A stretch of 43,432 nucleotides of DNA from Bradyrhizobium sp. Leo170. Lineage in GTDB: Bacteria > Pseudomonadota > Alphaproteobacteria > Rhizobiales > Xanthobacteraceae. Shown in pieces: positions 17,637-28,594 of this stretch; positions within the stretch are counted from its first letter, which is position 1, and the number at the start of each line of letters is the position of its first letter. The stretch spans positions 1 to 43,432 of the forward strand of contig NZ_PSRR01000025.1 in assembly GCF_004296405.1 (NCBI RefSeq), in the 5' to 3' direction. The position numbers and the translations under genes were made by a program. The notes below the pieces were generated by a model. It saw only the letters and a program-made list of their open reading frames with translations, was not told the origin of the DNA and searched no databases.

Positions 17637-18493
17637 CAGCTTGGCACACCGATGACGAACAGCCGTCTTGCGTCCGCAGCCTCGATTATGGCCTGCGGTT
17701 CGGCGGCAAGCGTGTTGCCGGCAATGACGGCAATACCGGCAAGTCCGGCTTTCGCGGCGCCCTCGACCGTGCGCGGCCCGACTGTCGGCAGATCGTAGCG
17801 CAGGTCCTGGCCGCTCTTGGGTGCCTTCACCAGCACGCCGCGGCCGCTCTGGGCACGGATGCGGCCGTCGGCACGCAGCCGCGCCACGCGCGCCAGAAGC
17901 CCGTCAGTTCCCTCGATGTCCTCAACCGCGACCACATGCCCGTCGATCACGACCGCGGCCTGGCCGATGTCGAACGGGCCGAGCGCGGCAAGCACCTCGC
18001 GCCCCCGCGCAATGTCGGCGCTGGCGTTGCCGGCCGGTGTCGTGCGCGTGATGCAGCCTTCGGGCATCAAGAGGTCCGGGGCGACATCCTTGATCCCGAC
18101 CATGCGAAATCCATCCTGCTCGAGAATGCGGCCGACGCCGGATAGCAGATGATCGTCACCGCCTCGAAACGCGCGGATGACGTTTGCGAGAACACGGAGC
18201 GTCTTCAGATCCAGCCGGATTTCGGACAGCGCTGGCCGCATCAAGGTGCCGATGAAAATCAGGTCGCGGCAACCCTCCTCGCGAAACAGCCTTGTCGCCC
18301 GCCCGAGCTGGCCGACCGAAATCCAGCGGTGGCGGAAGCCCTCGACGCGGACCGGATCGCACGCGCCGCGCAGCGCGAACAGCACCGGCGCCATGCCGCG
18401 TTTGGCAAGCGACTCCGCGACCGCAAACGGCATGGCGCCGCCACCTGCGATGACGCCAACCGGAGAGGAAATCGCTGGAGCCGCTGACGTCAT
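17636..18493 (-). CDS. lpxI: UDP-2,3-diacylglucosamine pyrophosphatase LpxI
   Basis: A 285-residue protein of the LpxI (DUF1009) family, which in alphaproteobacteria replaces LpxH and hydrolyses UDP-2,3-diacylglucosamine to lipid X and UMP. Marks are VGVIAGGGAMPFAVAESL at the start, FIGTLMRPAL, GGDDHLLSGVGRILEQDGF and the C-terminal KSGQDLRYDLPTVGP. ATG 18493 fits the family start; the long upstream in-frame extension is Arg/Ser-rich read-through. It lies 19 nt after lpxA and directly before lpxB, the enzyme that uses its product. Confidence 0.93.
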   Translation of the reverse strand: MTSAAPAISSPVGVIAGGGAMPFAVAESLAKRGMAPVLFALRGACDPVRVEGFRHRWISVGQLGRATRLFREEGCRDLIFIGTLMRPALSEIRLDLKTLRVLANVIRAFRGGDDHLLSGVGRILEQDGFRMVGIKDVAPDLLMPEGCITRTTPAGNASADIARGREVLAALGPFDIGQAAVVIDGHVVAVEDIEGTDGLLARVARLRADGRIRAQSGRGVLVKAPKSGQDLRYDLPTVGPRTVEGAAKAGLAGIAVIAGNTLAAEPQAIIEAADARRLFVIGVPS

Positions 18494-18512
18494 GGCTCGG
18501 GCGCCCCTCGCA

Positions 18513-19310
18513 TCAGTGCTTGCCGTCGACAGCCGGAAGACAGAGCGGCCGCTTGCCCTTGCCGATGAAGGCGAGGATTTCGGCGATCGCCGGATCCTCG
18601 GCCGCCAGCGGCTGCACCGCGGCCAATCGCTCGGCGAAGACACCTTCGCCATGGAACAGCTTCTGGTAGAAGGCGCGGACGGTCACCAGCCGCTCCCTCG
18701 TGAACTTGCGGCGCTTCATGCCGATGATGTTGAGACCTTCGAGCACGGCATATTGGCCGTTGGCGAGGCCGAACGGGATGATGTCGTCGCGCACGCCGCA
18801 GACGCCGCCGACCATCACCTGCCGCCCGATCCGGGTGAACTGGTGCACGGCCGAGAGCCCGCCGATATAGACGAAATCCCCGATCTCGCAGTGACCGCCA
18901 AGCGTGGCTGATGTGGCGAAGATCACGTCATTGCCGACCATGCAGTCATGACCGACATGGCTGTTGTTCATGAAATAGCCGCGGTCGCCGACGCGCGTCA
19001 GCCCGCCGCCTTTCACCGTGCCGATGTTCATCGTCACGCCTTCGCGGATGGTGCAGCCCGTGCCGATCTCAAGCCGCGTAGGCTCTCCGCGGTAGCTCAG
19101 ATCCTGCGGCGGCCCGCCCAGCACCGCATACGGCGAGATCACGCACTCCGCGCCGATCGACGTATGGCCGGAGACGGTCACATGCGCAACGAGCTTGCAG
19201 TTCGCGCCGATCGCGACATTGGGGCCGATGATGCAATAGGGACCGATCGAGGTGCCCTCGCCGATCACGGCGCCATCCGCAATCCGCGCGGTGGGATCGA
19301 TCATGCTCAT
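18513..19310 (-). CDS. lpxA: UDP-N-acetylglucosamine acyltransferase
   Basis: A 265-residue left-handed beta-helix enzyme catalysing the first step of lipid A synthesis, transfer of 3-hydroxyacyl from ACP to UDP-GlcNAc. Hexapeptide repeats run from residue 8 to about 180 (ADGAVIGEGTSIGPYCIIGP and so on). His121 in SHVGHDCMVGN corresponds to the catalytic His125 of the E. coli enzyme. A helical C-terminal domain (from about 190) completes it. The start may be 19310 or the second ATG six bases on. A 156-nt spacer to fabZ is unusually long for this cluster. Confidence 0.95.
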   Translation of the reverse strand: MSMIDPTARIADGAVIGEGTSIGPYCIIGPNVAIGANCKLVAHVTVSGHTSIGAECVISPYAVLGGPPQDLSYRGEPTRLEIGTGCTIREGVTMNIGTVKGGGLTRVGDRGYFMNNSHVGHDCMVGNDVIFATSATLGGHCEIGDFVYIGGLSAVHQFTRIGRQVMVGGVCGVRDDIIPFGLANGQYAVLEGLNIIGMKRRKFTRERLVTVRAFYQKLFHGEGVFAERLAAVQPLAAEDPAIAEILAFIGKGKRPLCLPAVDGKH

Positions 19311-19466
19311 TACGACAGGCCCGCTACTGGTTGATGCGCAAGCGCGCTAAACAATCGAATTTTCGGGTGGTTAGCGCGACATTGCCCGGCATGTCCAGTG
19401 ACGTATCATGACCGCATATTGCAGCGCGCGGTACACGGGACGAAGATTGAAGTCGCGCCGAGCCGA

Positions 19467-19925
19467 TCAATCCGTCAGCATCGCGCCGACATCGGCTTCG
19501 GCGACGATCTGACCGTTGACCTTGGCGTCGCCGTGAAACCACCACATGGTCTTGCGGCGGCCGATCGAGCGCATGTGGTACTCGATGGTGTCGCCGGGCA
19601 TCACGGGCTTACGGAATTTGCACTTGTCGATGGTGAGGAAGTAGACCGCGCGCGGCCTCTCGGTGCCCTCCACCGACTTGATGCCTATCACGCCGGCGGT
19701 CTGCGCCATGGCCTCGATCATCATCACGCCGGGATAGACGGGGCGTTCGGGAAAATGCCCGAGGAATGATGGCTCGTTGAACGTGACGTTCTTGACGCCG
19801 ATGCCGCTATAGTCGGCGCGGATGTTGATGACCCGGTCGATCAACAGCATCGGATAGCGGTGCGGCAGCGTCTTGAGGATGTCGTTGATGTCCACAAGCT
19901 CGAACCTGACCGGTGACTCCTCCAT
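19467..19925 (-). CDS. fabZ: 3-hydroxyacyl-[ACP] dehydratase
   Basis: A 152-residue hot-dog fold dehydratase of fatty acid synthesis, supplying acyl chains for lipid A and phospholipids. The catalytic His is in [15 protein letters not shown] and the catalytic Glu in MMIEAMAQ. The ATG at 19925 shares one base with the lpxD TGA and has AGGAAAGGGAG upstream; a GTG at 19928 is an alternative start. Length fits the family. The order lpxD-fabZ-lpxA is the classical one. Confidence 0.95.
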   Translation of the reverse strand: MEESPVRFELVDINDILKTLPHRYPMLLIDRVINIRADYSGIGVKNVTFNEPSFLGHFPERPVYPGVMMIEAMAQTAGVIGIKSVEGTERPRAVYFLTIDKCKFRKPVMPGDTIEYHMRSIGRRKTMWWFHGDAKVNGQIVAEADVGAMLTD

Positions 19926-20992
19926 CACTCCCTTTCCTCGCCTTTCGAAACCGGCGCACCGTCACGCACCAGGCGCTCCACCGCAAGGATCTCCCTAAAC
20001 CACTGTTTGGTCGGTTTGGCAAAGTGACCGCCCCAGCGGCCGTTGGCTGGAATGTCGTCCTTCACGGCGCTCATCGCCGTGACCTGGGCGCCGTCGCCGA
20101 TCTTCAGATGGTTGTTGATGCCCACCTTGGCGCCCAGCGCGACATTGTCGCCGATGGTCAGGCTGCCCGCGAGCCCGATCTGGGCCGCGAGCAGGCAGTG
20201 CCTGCCGATGGTCACATTGTGGCCGATCTGGACCTGGTTGTCGATTTTGGTGCCCTCGCCGATCACGGTGTCACGCAGGCTGCCGCGGTCGATGGTGGAA
20301 GCGGCGCCGATCTCGACATTGTTCTGGATCAGGACCCGCCCGGTCTGCGGCACCTTGAGGTGGCCGTCGGGCCCGAAGAAGATGAAGCCGTAGCCATCCT
20401 GGCCGATATTACAGCCGGGATGGATCAGTACGTTGTTGCCGATCAGGGCGTTCTGAATCGTCGTCTTGGCGCCGACATTGCAGTCGCGCCCGATCTTCAC
20501 GTCGGCCCCGATCACGGCGCTCGCCCCCACGACGGTACCGGAACCGATCTCGACCCTGGCCCCGATCACAGCCAGCGGATCGACAATCACGCCGTCCTCC
20601 AGATGCGCCGTGGGGTCGATGATCGCCGACGGCGCGATGCCCTCGACACCGAACCACGAGCCGGGCCTGAGCGCGTCGCTGTGCCATTGCCGGGCCAGAT
20701 GCACGAAGGCGTGGAACGGCTTTGCGGCCCGCAACACCGCCACATGGGCAGGCACGTCGGCCTCGAAGCGCGGGCTGACCAGACAGGCGCCAGCCTTGGT
20801 CGAGGTGAGCTGGTCGACATATTTGAGATTGTCGAAAAACGCCAGATGCATCGGGCCGGCCTCGTCGAGCGAGGCAAGCCCTCTGATCACGTGGCCACCC
20901 CTGGAGGGGTCGACCAAATGCGCCTTCGTCAACGCGGCGATGTCAGCCAGCGTCGACGAAGGGGGACTCTTGAAGAAGATCGGCTGCGCCAT
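19925..20992 (-). CDS. lpxD: UDP-3-O-(3-hydroxyacyl)glucosamine N-acyltransferase
   Basis: A 355-residue enzyme of the third lipid A step. An N-terminal uridine-binding domain (to about residue 105, with [12 protein letters not shown]) is followed by a long hexapeptide beta-helix ([20 protein letters not shown] onwards) and a short helical tail. The catalytic His lies in the QIGHNVTIG repeat. Length is normal. It follows bamA by 32 nt and overlaps fabZ by one base. Confidence 0.95.
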   Translation of the reverse strand: MAQPIFFKSPPSSTLADIAALTKAHLVDPSRGGHVIRGLASLDEAGPMHLAFFDNLKYVDQLTSTKAGACLVSPRFEADVPAHVAVLRAAKPFHAFVHLARQWHSDALRPGSWFGVEGIAPSAIIDPTAHLEDGVIVDPLAVIGARVEIGSGTVVGASAVIGADVKIGRDCNVGAKTTIQNALIGNNVLIHPGCNIGQDGYGFIFFGPDGHLKVPQTGRVLIQNNVEIGAASTIDRGSLRDTVIGEGTKIDNQVQIGHNVTIGRHCLLAAQIGLAGSLTIGDNVALGAKVGINNHLKIGDGAQVTAMSAVKDDIPANGRWGGHFAKPTKQWFREILAVERLVRDGAPVSKGEERE

Positions 20993-21024
20993 TCCATCCG
21001 TCGCAGTGCGGCCGACGATCGCGG

Positions 21025-23604
21025 TTAGAACGATGTTCCGCCGCCAAACTTGAATTGCTGCACGCGATCGAACTGACCCTTGGTAAGCGGGACAGCATAG
21101 TCGAAGCGCAGCGGACCGAACGGCGAGGCCCAGATCAGGCCGACACCGACCGAGGTGCGGACAACGTTACCATTATCATACTGCAGTCCGAGGCAGGTTC
21201 CGGGATTGGACGGGACCACCCCGTTGCCGACGGTTGGCGGAATGCAGCCCGGCACGTTGACTTCGCCGGTCTGCGCCCACGACGTCGGTCCCTTGTAGTC
21301 ATATAGACCACCGGCGTCGGCATAGATCGAACCCTTGAGCCCAACTTCCTTCGGCAGGAACCAGAACGGCATCTGCAGTTCCGCCGACACGCCCCAGTAC
21401 TTGGTGCCGCCGAGCGCGTCCATCGTACCGAACGGGTTGATGTCGCGCGGACCAATGCCGTTCGGAGCAAAACCGCGGACCAGGTTCGGACCCATCTGGA
21501 AGTGGTCGAGCATCCGGATCTGATCGTTGCCGACCTGGTTGAGAATACCGCCCTGGGCATGGATCAGGCCGACGATATCGGCGACCAGCGGAGTGTAGTA
21601 CTTCACGTCGATCGCGGACTTGATGTAGCTGACGTCGCCACCGACGCCGGCGAAGTCCTGCTTGAAGTCGACCAGCAGGCCGTCGGTCGGGTTCTTGTTG
21701 TTGTCGAGCGTGTTGTAGTTGAGCGAGTAACCGAGCGCCGACGTGAGCGTCTTGCCGCCCTGCAACTCCTTGCGGACCGGCAGCGAGGCTTCGCCGTCGC
21801 TGTAGCACCACAGGCCGAGTCCGGAGCTGTCAGTGGCGCTCTGGCCCCCGGCCGTCGCAGTGCCTCCTGCAGGAATTCCGTTCAGTTGCGCGAAGGCCGG
21901 CGACGGGTTGAAGGCAAGCAGGCCGTTGTTGGGATTGTTGTTACAATTCGCCAACTGGAACGGCAGGCTGATCTTCTGCTGATAGATCGAGTAGCGGAGC
22001 TGCAACGCGAGGTCTTCACGCAGGCTGAAGCCTAGCCGCGGGCTGAAGCCGAGCGTTTCGGTACCGTACGAAATATAGCTGTTTGCGAGTTGCTGGCGCT
22101 GGTACATGTCGAGGCCGAGCGCCACGCGATAGTCGAGCAGGTACGGCTCGACGAACGACAGCGAGTAGCCGCGCGCATATTGTCCATAGGTCACGGACGC
22201 CTTCGCAAACAGGCCTCGTCCCAGGAAGTTGCGTTCCGAGATACTGACTTCGGCGAGCGCACCGTCCGTGGTCGAATAGCCGCCGGAGACCGAGAAGTCG
22301 CCGGTCGACTTTTCCTCGAGATCGACCACCAGAATCACGCGGTCGCTGGAGGAGCCCGGCTCGGTGGTGATCTTCACGCTCTTGAAGAAGTCGAGGTTCT
22401 TCAGCCGCCGCTCGGCGCGGTCGACCAGGGCGCGGTTGTAGGCGTCACCCTCGGAGATATCGAATTCGCGGCGGATCACGTAGTCGCGGGTGCGGGTATT
22501 GCCGCGAATATTGATACGCTCGATATAGGTTCGCGGGCCCTCGTCCACGGCGAACACGATCGAGACCGTGTGATTCTCGAAATTGCGATCACCGCGCGGC
22601 CGCACGATGGCGAAGGCGTAGCCGCGCCGCGAGGCTTCGATCTGCATTTCCTCGACCGATTTCTCCAGCGCCTCGGCGTTGTAGAGCGAGCCGACGGAAA
22701 CACGCGAGAACGAGCTCAGCGAGTTCGGATCCAGCGTCGCGATCGAAGACTGGTAGCTGACGGACGCCACCCGATACTGCTGTCCCTCCTCGATCTTGAA
22801 GGTGACGAGGAAGCCCTTCTTTTCGGGATCGTATTCGGTCAGCGCGGCCACCACCTGCACGTCGGCGAAGCCGTGCTTGAGGTAGAAGCGGCGAATCAGG
22901 TCGCGGTCGGCCTCGACCCGATCGGGATCGTAGGTGTCTGCGCCGCCGAGGAAGCTCAGCAGGTTTGATTCGCGGGTCTTGATGACGTCGCGCAGACGAT
23001 AAGAGGAATAGTAATTGTTGCCGATGAACTCGATCGACCGGACACCGGTCTTCTGGCCTTCGGTGATGGTGAAGATCAGGTCGACGCGGTTGTTCGGCTG
23101 CTCGATGATCTCCGGGTTGACGCGCACGTCATAGCGGCCCGAACGGCGGTAGATTTCGACGATACGCTGGGCATCGGACTGCACCATCGGACGCGAGAAG
23201 GTACCGCGCGGCTTCGACTGGATTTCAGCCGAAAGCTGGTCGTCCTTGACCTTCTTGTTGCCCTCGAAGGCGATTCGGCCGATCACGGGGTTTTCGACCA
23301 CGGTCACGACGATCCGGCCGCCGGCGGGGGTGATTCGGACGTCCTGGAACAGGCCGGTCTCGATCAGCGCCTTCAGGCCATCGTCGATGTCAGCCTGGCT
23401 CAGGCGGCCGCCCGGACCCGGCTTGAAATAGGAGCGGATGGTCTCGACCTCGACACGGCGGTTCCCCTCCACCGTGATCGCATCCACCGTCTGCGCGACG
23501 GCAGGCTCAGACACAAGCATAGCCGCCAGCGAGGCGGCCACCGGCACAGCGAACATGATCAGGGCGGCAAGCAAGCCCCCCCGCACTCGCATTCCAACAA
23601 TCAT
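21025..23604 (-). CDS. bamA: Outer membrane protein assembly factor BamA
   Basis: An 859-residue core subunit of the BAM machine that folds barrels into the outer membrane. A signal peptide ([20 protein letters not shown] region, cleavage near AVAQ) is followed by five POTRA domains (about residues 35-435; [25 protein letters not shown] is the fifth) and a C-terminal 16-strand barrel with the VRGF motif in loop 6 and a terminal Phe. The ATG at 23604 is used; the 55 upstream in-frame codons are not protein-like, and an ATG at 23592 is possible. It sits between rseP and lpxD as in most Proteobacteria. Confidence 0.96.
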   Translation of the reverse strand: MIVGMRVRGGLLAALIMFAVPVAASLAAMLVSEPAVAQTVDAITVEGNRRVEVETIRSYFKPGPGGRLSQADIDDGLKALIETGLFQDVRITPAGGRIVVTVVENPVIGRIAFEGNKKVKDDQLSAEIQSKPRGTFSRPMVQSDAQRIVEIYRRSGRYDVRVNPEIIEQPNNRVDLIFTITEGQKTGVRSIEFIGNNYYSSYRLRDVIKTRESNLLSFLGGADTYDPDRVEADRDLIRRFYLKHGFADVQVVAALTEYDPEKKGFLVTFKIEEGQQYRVASVSYQSSIATLDPNSLSSFSRVSVGSLYNAEALEKSVEEMQIEASRRGYAFAIVRPRGDRNFENHTVSIVFAVDEGPRTYIERINIRGNTRTRDYVIRREFDISEGDAYNRALVDRAERRLKNLDFFKSVKITTEPGSSSDRVILVVDLEEKSTGDFSVSGGYSTTDGALAEVSISERNFLGRGLFAKASVTYGQYARGYSLSFVEPYLLDYRVALGLDMYQRQQLANSYISYGTETLGFSPRLGFSLREDLALQLRYSIYQQKISLPFQLANCNNNPNNGLLAFNPSPAFAQLNGIPAGGTATAGGQSATDSSGLGLWCYSDGEASLPVRKELQGGKTLTSALGYSLNYNTLDNNKNPTDGLLVDFKQDFAGVGGDVSYIKSAIDVKYYTPLVADIVGLIHAQGGILNQVGNDQIRMLDHFQMGPNLVRGFAPNGIGPRDINPFGTMDALGGTKYWGVSAELQMPFWFLPKEVGLKGSIYADAGGLYDYKGPTSWAQTGEVNVPGCIPPTVGNGVVPSNPGTCLGLQYDNGNVVRTSVGVGLIWASPFGPLRFDYAVPLTKGQFDRVQQFKFGGGTSF

Positions 23605-23745
23605 GCGCACCGCGCCCTTATCATTCCACGGCCGGCCCGTTCCCCAACGGACCGGCAGATTCCCAACCTTGCTGCACAGCTTGTAGCCAATTTTGTTACG
23701 TCGGCAACCGACTGACGGCTGTACAATTCCATTTTCATTCCAAGA

Positions 23746-23763
23746 CGTTGCCGTTAGGCAACG
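23746..23763. other. Hairpin between rseP and bamA
   Basis: CGTTGCC-GTTA-GGCAACG is a perfect 7-bp stem with a 4-nt loop just downstream of the rseP stop and 140 nt ahead of bamA. No T-run follows on the minus strand, so it may be an RNA processing or attenuation element rather than a full terminator. Confidence 0.4.
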
Positions 23764-23779
23764 CCACAAAAAAGCCGTT

Positions 23780-24931
23780 TCACGATGCCGCGAGATGGAG
23801 AATGTCGTTGTAGGTCGCGAACACCATCAGCATTAGCACCAGAGCGAGGCCGATTCGGAACCCCATTTCCTGTGCGCGTTCAGATAGCGGCCGGCCGCGG
23901 ATCGCCTCGACCGCATAGAACAAAAGGTGACCGCCATCGAGCAGCGGTACTGGGAACAGGTTGAGGAGCCCGATCGAGATCGAGAGCACGGCGGCCAAGT
24001 GAATCAGCGCGGCAAGGCCGATGCTGGCGACCTGGCCCGAGATTCGCGCGATCCCGAGCGGCCCGCCGACCTGGTTTGCCGCCTCGCGCCCGGTGAAGAC
24101 ACCGCCGATATAGGACAGTGTCCGGTCGACCACGAACCAGGTCTCCTTCACCCCGAGCCAGAGCGCGGTGGCGGGATCGACCCGCTCGGTCACGGCCTCG
24201 CCCGGCGCGGTGGCGCGGGTGATTCCCAGAATGCCCTGCCGGTGGGCGTTCCCGAAGGGATCCTTGATGTCGCGAAGCTCGGGCGTCGCCTGCAACTGGA
24301 TCGTGGAAGCGCTGCGCTTGATGGTGAAAGTGAGCTGATCGCCGCCGTGGATGCTGACGACGCGCTGCATGTCCGAGAAGCTGCCGATCGTGGTACCGTC
24401 GATCGCGGTGATGACGTCGCCGACTTGGAAACCGGCGACCGCGGCGGCACTTCCCGGCTCGACCTTGTCGACCTGCGCCGTGGTGCTCGGCTTGCCGAAG
24501 AAGGTGAACAGGCAGGTGAAGATCACGATCGCCAGGATGAAATTGGCGATCGGGCCGGCGGCGACGATGGCCGCGCGCGGCGCGACCTTTTTGTGATGGA
24601 AGCTGCCCTTGCGCTCCTCCGCGGTCATCGCCGAGAGGGTCTCGGTCGACGGCGTAGAAGCTTCACTATCGTCGCCGAAGAATTTGACATAGCCGCCGAG
24701 CGGAATCGCGGAGACCTTCCAGCGCGTGCCATGCCGGTCGTTGAAGCCGAACAGCTCCGGGCCGAAGCCGAGCGAGAAGGTCAGAACCCTGACACCGACC
24801 CAGCGAGCGACCAGGAAATGGCCGAGCTCGTGAAAAAAAACGACGATGGTCAGGACAAACAGGAAGGGAACCACATAACCGACGAGCCCGTGGCTCAACG
24901 TATTGAAACCATGTACGAAAAACTCGGTCAT
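23780..24931 (-). CDS. rseP: Site-2 intramembrane zinc protease RseP
   Basis: A 383-residue inner-membrane metalloprotease that cuts transmembrane anti-sigma factors and signal peptides. The zinc ligands are His34 and His38 with catalytic Glu35 (FFHELGH), plus the Asp in LLDGGHLLFY near the C-terminus. A single PDZ domain spans about residues 130-215 (VEPGSAAAVAGFQVGDVITAIDG); the E. coli enzyme has two. Membrane helices lie at the N-terminus, at about 120-145, and twice at the end. It is followed by bamA, which is the usual order. In Caulobacter the homologue is MmpA. Confidence 0.94.
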   Translation of the reverse strand: MTEFFVHGFNTLSHGLVGYVVPFLFVLTIVVFFHELGHFLVARWVGVRVLTFSLGFGPELFGFNDRHGTRWKVSAIPLGGYVKFFGDDSEASTPSTETLSAMTAEERKGSFHHKKVAPRAAIVAAGPIANFILAIVIFTCLFTFFGKPSTTAQVDKVEPGSAAAVAGFQVGDVITAIDGTTIGSFSDMQRVVSIHGGDQLTFTIKRSASTIQLQATPELRDIKDPFGNAHRQGILGITRATAPGEAVTERVDPATALWLGVKETWFVVDRTLSYIGGVFTGREAANQVGGPLGIARISGQVASIGLAALIHLAAVLSISIGLLNLFPVPLLDGGHLLFYAVEAIRGRPLSERAQEMGFRIGLALVLMLMVFATYNDILHLAAS

Positions 24932-24973
24932 TCAGTTCCCCTCGACCAGGGCTACAAGCCTGGTTCCAACCCT

Positions 24974-26197
24974 CTATGATGCCTTTAAGGCAATTTGAGG
25001 CAATAGGGAGGCAGCCCTATTTCTCGCGTTATGGTCAACGGAAATCGCATCATCTGCCGATGTCAGAGGCGCCAGATTGTCGGACCTGATCCAATCGTTC
25101 AGGGTCGCCTCCACCAGCCGCGCGATCGCGCCGAACTTGATCTTGCCGGCGATGAAGGCGGCAACCGCCACCTCATTGGCAGCATTGTATACTGTGGTCG
25201 CGCCCCGACCGGTCCTTAACGATTCGTAAGCCAGCCGGAGCCCCGGGAACCGCTCGAAATCCGGCGCCTCGAAGGTCAACTGGCCGACCTTGGCCAAGTC
25301 GAGCTTGGCCGACGGCCCGACGATGCGATCGGGCCAGCCGAGGCAATGCGCGATCGGAATGCGCATGTCGGGCGTGCCGAGCTGCGCGACCACCGAACGG
25401 TCCGAGAATTCCACCATGCCATGGATGATCGACTGCGGATGCACGAGCACGTCGATCTGATCCGGCGTCAGCGCGAACAGATAGGAGGCCTCGATCACCT
25501 CGAGCCCCTTGTTCATCATCGAGGCTGAGTCGATCGTGATCTTCTGACCCATGCTCCAGTTCGGATGCTTTAACGCCTGCTCCAGAGTAGCCCGCTCGAT
25601 GTCAGCGGGCGCCCAGGTGCAGAACGGCCCACCGGAAGCGGTGATGATCACCCGCACCAGTTCCTCGCGATTGCCGGAGCTCAGCGCCTGAAACAGCGCG
25701 TTATGCTCGGAATCGGCCGGCAGGATGCAGGCGCCAGCCTTCAGCGCGCGCTGCATGAAAAAGTCGCCGGCGCAGACCAGACACTCTTTGTTGGCGAGCG
25801 CGACCGTCGCGCCGCGATCGACCGCCGCGAGCGCCGGCTTCAGGCCCGCTGCGCCACTGACCGCCGCCATCACCCAATCCGCCGGCCGTGCGGCGGCCTC
25901 GATGATCGCGCTTTCGCCGGCGCCGCATTCGATCCGGGTGCCCGCCAGCGCATCCTTCAATTCGGACAGCTTGCTCGGATCGGCCACGGCCGCAAAGCGC
26001 ACGTTGAATTCCCGAGCGAGCTTGGCCAGGGCCTGCGCATTGCCATTGGCGGTCAGCGCCTCGACGCGGAAGCGGTCGCGCGCACCGCGCAGCAAGTCCA
26101 TGGTGCTGTCGCCGATCGAGCCGGTGGCGCCCAGCACGGTCACGGTGCGGACCGCGGATGCCGCGGCCTTGTTGTTTCGCAATGGGACAGCGCTCAT
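24974..26197 (-). CDS. dxr: 1-deoxy-D-xylulose-5-phosphate reductoisomerase
   Basis: A 407-residue NADPH-dependent enzyme that turns DXP into methylerythritol phosphate in isoprenoid synthesis. It has the NADPH-binding [31 protein letters not shown], the metal/substrate motif [29 protein letters not shown] and [18 protein letters not shown] 26197 lies 4 nt after the cdsA stop, with the ribosome site GAGGAA overlapping that stop; upstream in-frame codons are cdsA shadow. Its product feeds the chain that ends at UppS, encoded two genes upstream. Confidence 0.95.
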   Translation of the reverse strand: MSAVPLRNNKAAASAVRTVTVLGATGSIGDSTMDLLRGARDRFRVEALTANGNAQALAKLAREFNVRFAAVADPSKLSELKDALAGTRIECGAGESAIIEAAARPADWVMAAVSGAAGLKPALAAVDRGATVALANKECLVCAGDFFMQRALKAGACILPADSEHNALFQALSSGNREELVRVIITASGGPFCTWAPADIERATLEQALKHPNWSMGQKITIDSASMMNKGLEVIEASYLFALTPDQIDVLVHPQSIIHGMVEFSDRSVVAQLGTPDMRIPIAHCLGWPDRIVGPSAKLDLAKVGQLTFEAPDFERFPGLRLAYESLRTGRGATTVYNAANEVAVAAFIAGKIKFGAIARLVEATLNDWIRSDNLAPLTSADDAISVDHNARNRAASLLPQIALKAS

Positions 26198-26201
26198 TTC
26201 C

Positions 26202-27050
26202 TCACCAAACCATAAGACCGCGGCCGACGCCATCCGCGCCGCCCCGCAAGAAGCCGAAAATTGCGGCAACGGCAACCGCGGCGACGAAGCCGTCCAGCCG
26301 GTCCATCAGCCCGCCATGGCCGGGAATGAGATGGCTGGAATCCTTCACGCCGAACCGCCGCTTCACCGCAGACTCGAAGAGATCGCCGAACTGGGAGACC
26401 ACCGACAGCACCGCGCCCAAGACCAGCACCGGCACAACCGCGCCGAGGCCGAACACCGCAAAGCCCGCCGCGACGACGAGGCTACCAACGAAGCTGCCGA
26501 CCGCGCCCGCCCAGGTCTTCTTCGGGCTGACCCGTGGCCAGAGTTTTGGGCCACCAATGCTGCGTCCGGCGAAATAGCCGCCGATGTCGGTCGCCCAGAC
26601 GACCAACAACACGAACATCAGCGCCACAAAGCCTTCTTCCGGATCCTGTCGCAGCACGACCGAGGCGACTTCCGCGACGGCGGCGTAGCAAAATCCTGCT
26701 ATCGTCCACCGACGTTGCTCGGATGAAATCACGGCGACCACGATCAGCCCGACCGCCAGCACCGATAGCGAGGCGTCAAGCCGCCCTGCCCCGAGACAGA
26801 GCCCCGCTGCCGCCAGCGCAAGTGCACCGGCCACGGTCACGCGCAGCGTGTGTCCGACGCCGATGACCATCAGCCATTCGACATAGAGGCCAATCGCGGC
26901 GAGCGTGACCAGAAGCGTCCAGAGAACACCGCCGGCATAGGCGATCGCAATCGCAACCGGCGCCAAGACCAGCGCCGCGATGACGCGCATCAAGAGATTG
27001 CGCGAGGACGGCTCGCTCGTTGCCGCGGGTGCGGCTTTATCTTGGGTCAC
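26202..27050 (-). CDS. cdsA: Phosphatidate cytidylyltransferase
   Basis: A 282-residue integral membrane enzyme that makes CDP-diacylglycerol from CTP and phosphatidic acid. About eight hydrophobic segments and the family signature near the C-terminus are present: [19 protein letters not shown] then [14 protein letters not shown], with the metal-binding aspartates. Its start overlaps the uppS stop by four bases (ATGA), and dxr begins 4 nt after its stop, so translation is likely coupled along uppS-cdsA-dxr. Confidence 0.95.
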   Translation of the reverse strand: MTQDKAAPAATSEPSSRNLLMRVIAALVLAPVAIAIAYAGGVLWTLLVTLAAIGLYVEWLMVIGVGHTLRVTVAGALALAAAGLCLGAGRLDASLSVLAVGLIVVAVISSEQRRWTIAGFCYAAVAEVASVVLRQDPEEGFVALMFVLLVVWATDIGGYFAGRSIGGPKLWPRVSPKKTWAGAVGSFVGSLVVAAGFAVFGLGAVVPVLVLGAVLSVVSQFGDLFESAVKRRFGVKDSSHLIPGHGGLMDRLDGFVAAVAVAAIFGFLRGGADGVGRGLMVW

Positions 27051-27805
27051 GATGCGGTTTTCGCAGCCAGACCGCCGAAGCGGCGCTCGCGTCTAGCGTA
27101 TTCGGCGATCGCACTTTCCAGCGCCGCCTTGTCGAAGTCCGGCCAATGGATCGGCACAAACACGAGCTCGCTATAGGCCGCCTGCCACATCAGGAAATTC
27201 GACAGCCGCTGTTCGCCGCTGGTGCGGATGATCAGATCGGGATCGGGAATGTCGGGCGCGTTGAGATATTGCCCGAGCGCGTCGGCATCGATCGATGCGG
27301 GATCGCGCTTTCCTTCTGCGACCTCCTGCGCCAGCCGCCGCGCGGCGCCGGCGATCTCCTGGCGCGAGCCATAGTTGAAGGCGACGACGAGATTGAGCTT
27401 GGTGTTTGCCCTGGTCAACTCTTCGGCTTCGTTGAGCAGCGCGCAGATATCCGGCTCGAGTCCCTCACGCTCGCCGATGACGCGCACCCTCACCCCGTCC
27501 CGGTGCAACGTCGCCAGATCATTGCGGATAAAGCGGCGCAAGAGGCCGAAGAGATCCCCGATCTCGGTCGCCGGACGCGACCAGTTCTCTGACGAGAACG
27601 AGAAGATGGTGAGATAGAGTATGCCGAGTTCGTGGGAGGCGCGCACCACCCGGCGCAGCGCCTCCACGCCACGCCGATGTCCCTCCGCGCGCGGCAGGCC
27701 GCGTGCCGCCGCCCAGCGCCCGTTGCCGTCCATGATGATCGCCACATGCAACGGACTGCCGGTTCGATCCGGTCCGGCAGTTGCAGGTGCGGGGGCGTTC
27801 GACAT
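27047..27805 (-). CDS. uppS: Undecaprenyl diphosphate synthase
   Basis: A 252-residue cis-prenyltransferase that extends farnesyl diphosphate to the C55 carrier of peptidoglycan and O-antigen units. Asp26 in [13 protein letters not shown] binds Mg-diphosphate; [14 protein letters not shown] and the late [18 protein letters not shown] stretch are intact. ATG 27805 lies 14 nt after the frr stop; the TTG at 27823 that extends the frame overlaps frr and is not favoured. Confidence 0.95.
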   Translation of the reverse strand: MSNAPAPATAGPDRTGSPLHVAIIMDGNGRWAAARGLPRAEGHRRGVEALRRVVRASHELGILYLTIFSFSSENWSRPATEIGDLFGLLRRFIRNDLATLHRDGVRVRVIGEREGLEPDICALLNEAEELTRANTKLNLVVAFNYGSRQEIAGAARRLAQEVAEGKRDPASIDADALGQYLNAPDIPDPDLIIRTSGEQRLSNFLMWQAAYSELVFVPIHWPDFDKAALESAIAEYARRERRFGGLAAKTAS

Positions 27806-27819
27806 CGGCGCTGTCCAAA

Positions 27820-28383
27820 TCAAACGGTCAGGATTTCCTTTTCCTTGGCCGCCAGCAACTGATCGATCTCGGCGATCACGCCGTCGGTCGCCTTCTGCAC
27901 CTCGGCGGCGAGTCGCTCCTGATCGTCCTCGGAGATCTCGTGATTCTTCTCGAGCTTCTTGACGACATCGAGCCCATCGCGGCGGACATGACGGACCGCC
28001 ACCTTGGCCGCTTCCGCATATTTATGCGCGACCTTGACGAGTTCCTTGCGACGCTCGGCATTGAGTTCGGGAATGCGCAGCCGCAGCACTTGCCCTTCGG
28101 TCGCAGGGCTGAGGCCGAGATTGGAATCGACGATCGCCTTCTCCACCGCCTTGACCATCGTCTTGTCCCAGACCTGCACCGAGAGCAGCCGCGGCTCGGG
28201 CACGCTGACGGTGGCGAGCTGGTTGAGCGGCATGTGCGAGCCATAGGCCTCGACCTGGACCGGCTCCAGCATCGACGCCGCGGCACGGCCAGTACGCAGA
28301 CCGCCCAATTCGTGCTTGAGGGACTGGGTCGCACCTTGCATACGGCGCTTCACTTCGTTGATGTCAAAACCAGGCGTGGGCAT
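27820..28383 (-). CDS. frr: Ribosome recycling factor
   Basis: A 187-residue factor that, with EF-G, splits post-termination ribosomes. The three-helix bundle is evident ([30 protein letters not shown], then the beta-alpha-beta head with [21 protein letters not shown], then the C-terminal [13 protein letters not shown] helix). AGAGGAAGGGGAG is a strong ribosome site. It is separated from pyrH by 211 nt of repeat-bearing sequence, more than usual for this gene pair. Confidence 0.96.
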   Translation of the reverse strand: MPTPGFDINEVKRRMQGATQSLKHELGGLRTGRAAASMLEPVQVEAYGSHMPLNQLATVSVPEPRLLSVQVWDKTMVKAVEKAIVDSNLGLSPATEGQVLRLRIPELNAERRKELVKVAHKYAEAAKVAVRHVRRDGLDVVKKLEKNHEISEDDQERLAAEVQKATDGVIAEIDQLLAAKEKEILTV

Positions 28384-28450
28384 GACGCTCTCCCCTTCCT
28401 CTGGATGGTCCGATCAGGTGGGATCGGATCGTGATCTCATCTCTTCGCTT

Positions 28451-28499
28451 GGGCATGATCTCGTCGAAAAACCGGTTCCCGCTTTTCCGGATCATGCCC
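28451..28499. repeat. GCATGATC palindromic repeat, copy 1
   Basis: A 49-bp imperfect palindrome with GGGCATGAT / ATCATGCCC ends and an AAAACCGGTT centre, in the pyrH-frr spacer. It is the left member of a tandem pair; a degraded copy lies at 10962-11007. In RNA it would fold into a long hairpin. Confidence 0.7.
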
Positions 28500-28511
28500 T
28501 ATTCTTTGTTT

Positions 28512-28560
28512 GAGCATGATCTTTTCGGAAAACCGGTTTCCACTTTTCCGGATCATGCTC
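28512..28560. repeat. GCATGATC palindromic repeat, copy 2
   Basis: A second 49-bp copy, GAGCATGATC / GATCATGCTC ends around GGAAAACCGGTTTCC, lies 12 nt after copy 1. The two copies agree at most positions. I recall this palindrome as widely dispersed between genes in Bradyrhizobium. It lies within the essential cluster without interrupting a gene. Confidence 0.7.
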
Positions 28561-28594
28561 GAGAAACCAACCGCCATGCCGCAACGCCCAAGCG

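Noticed and set aside
19913..21028. 371-codon plus-strand frame opposite lpxD
   Set aside because: Shadow of the hexapeptide repeats of lpxD, which give a repetitive antisense translation.
23927..24979. 350-codon plus-strand frame opposite rseP
   Set aside because: Antisense shadow; no start signal or domain.
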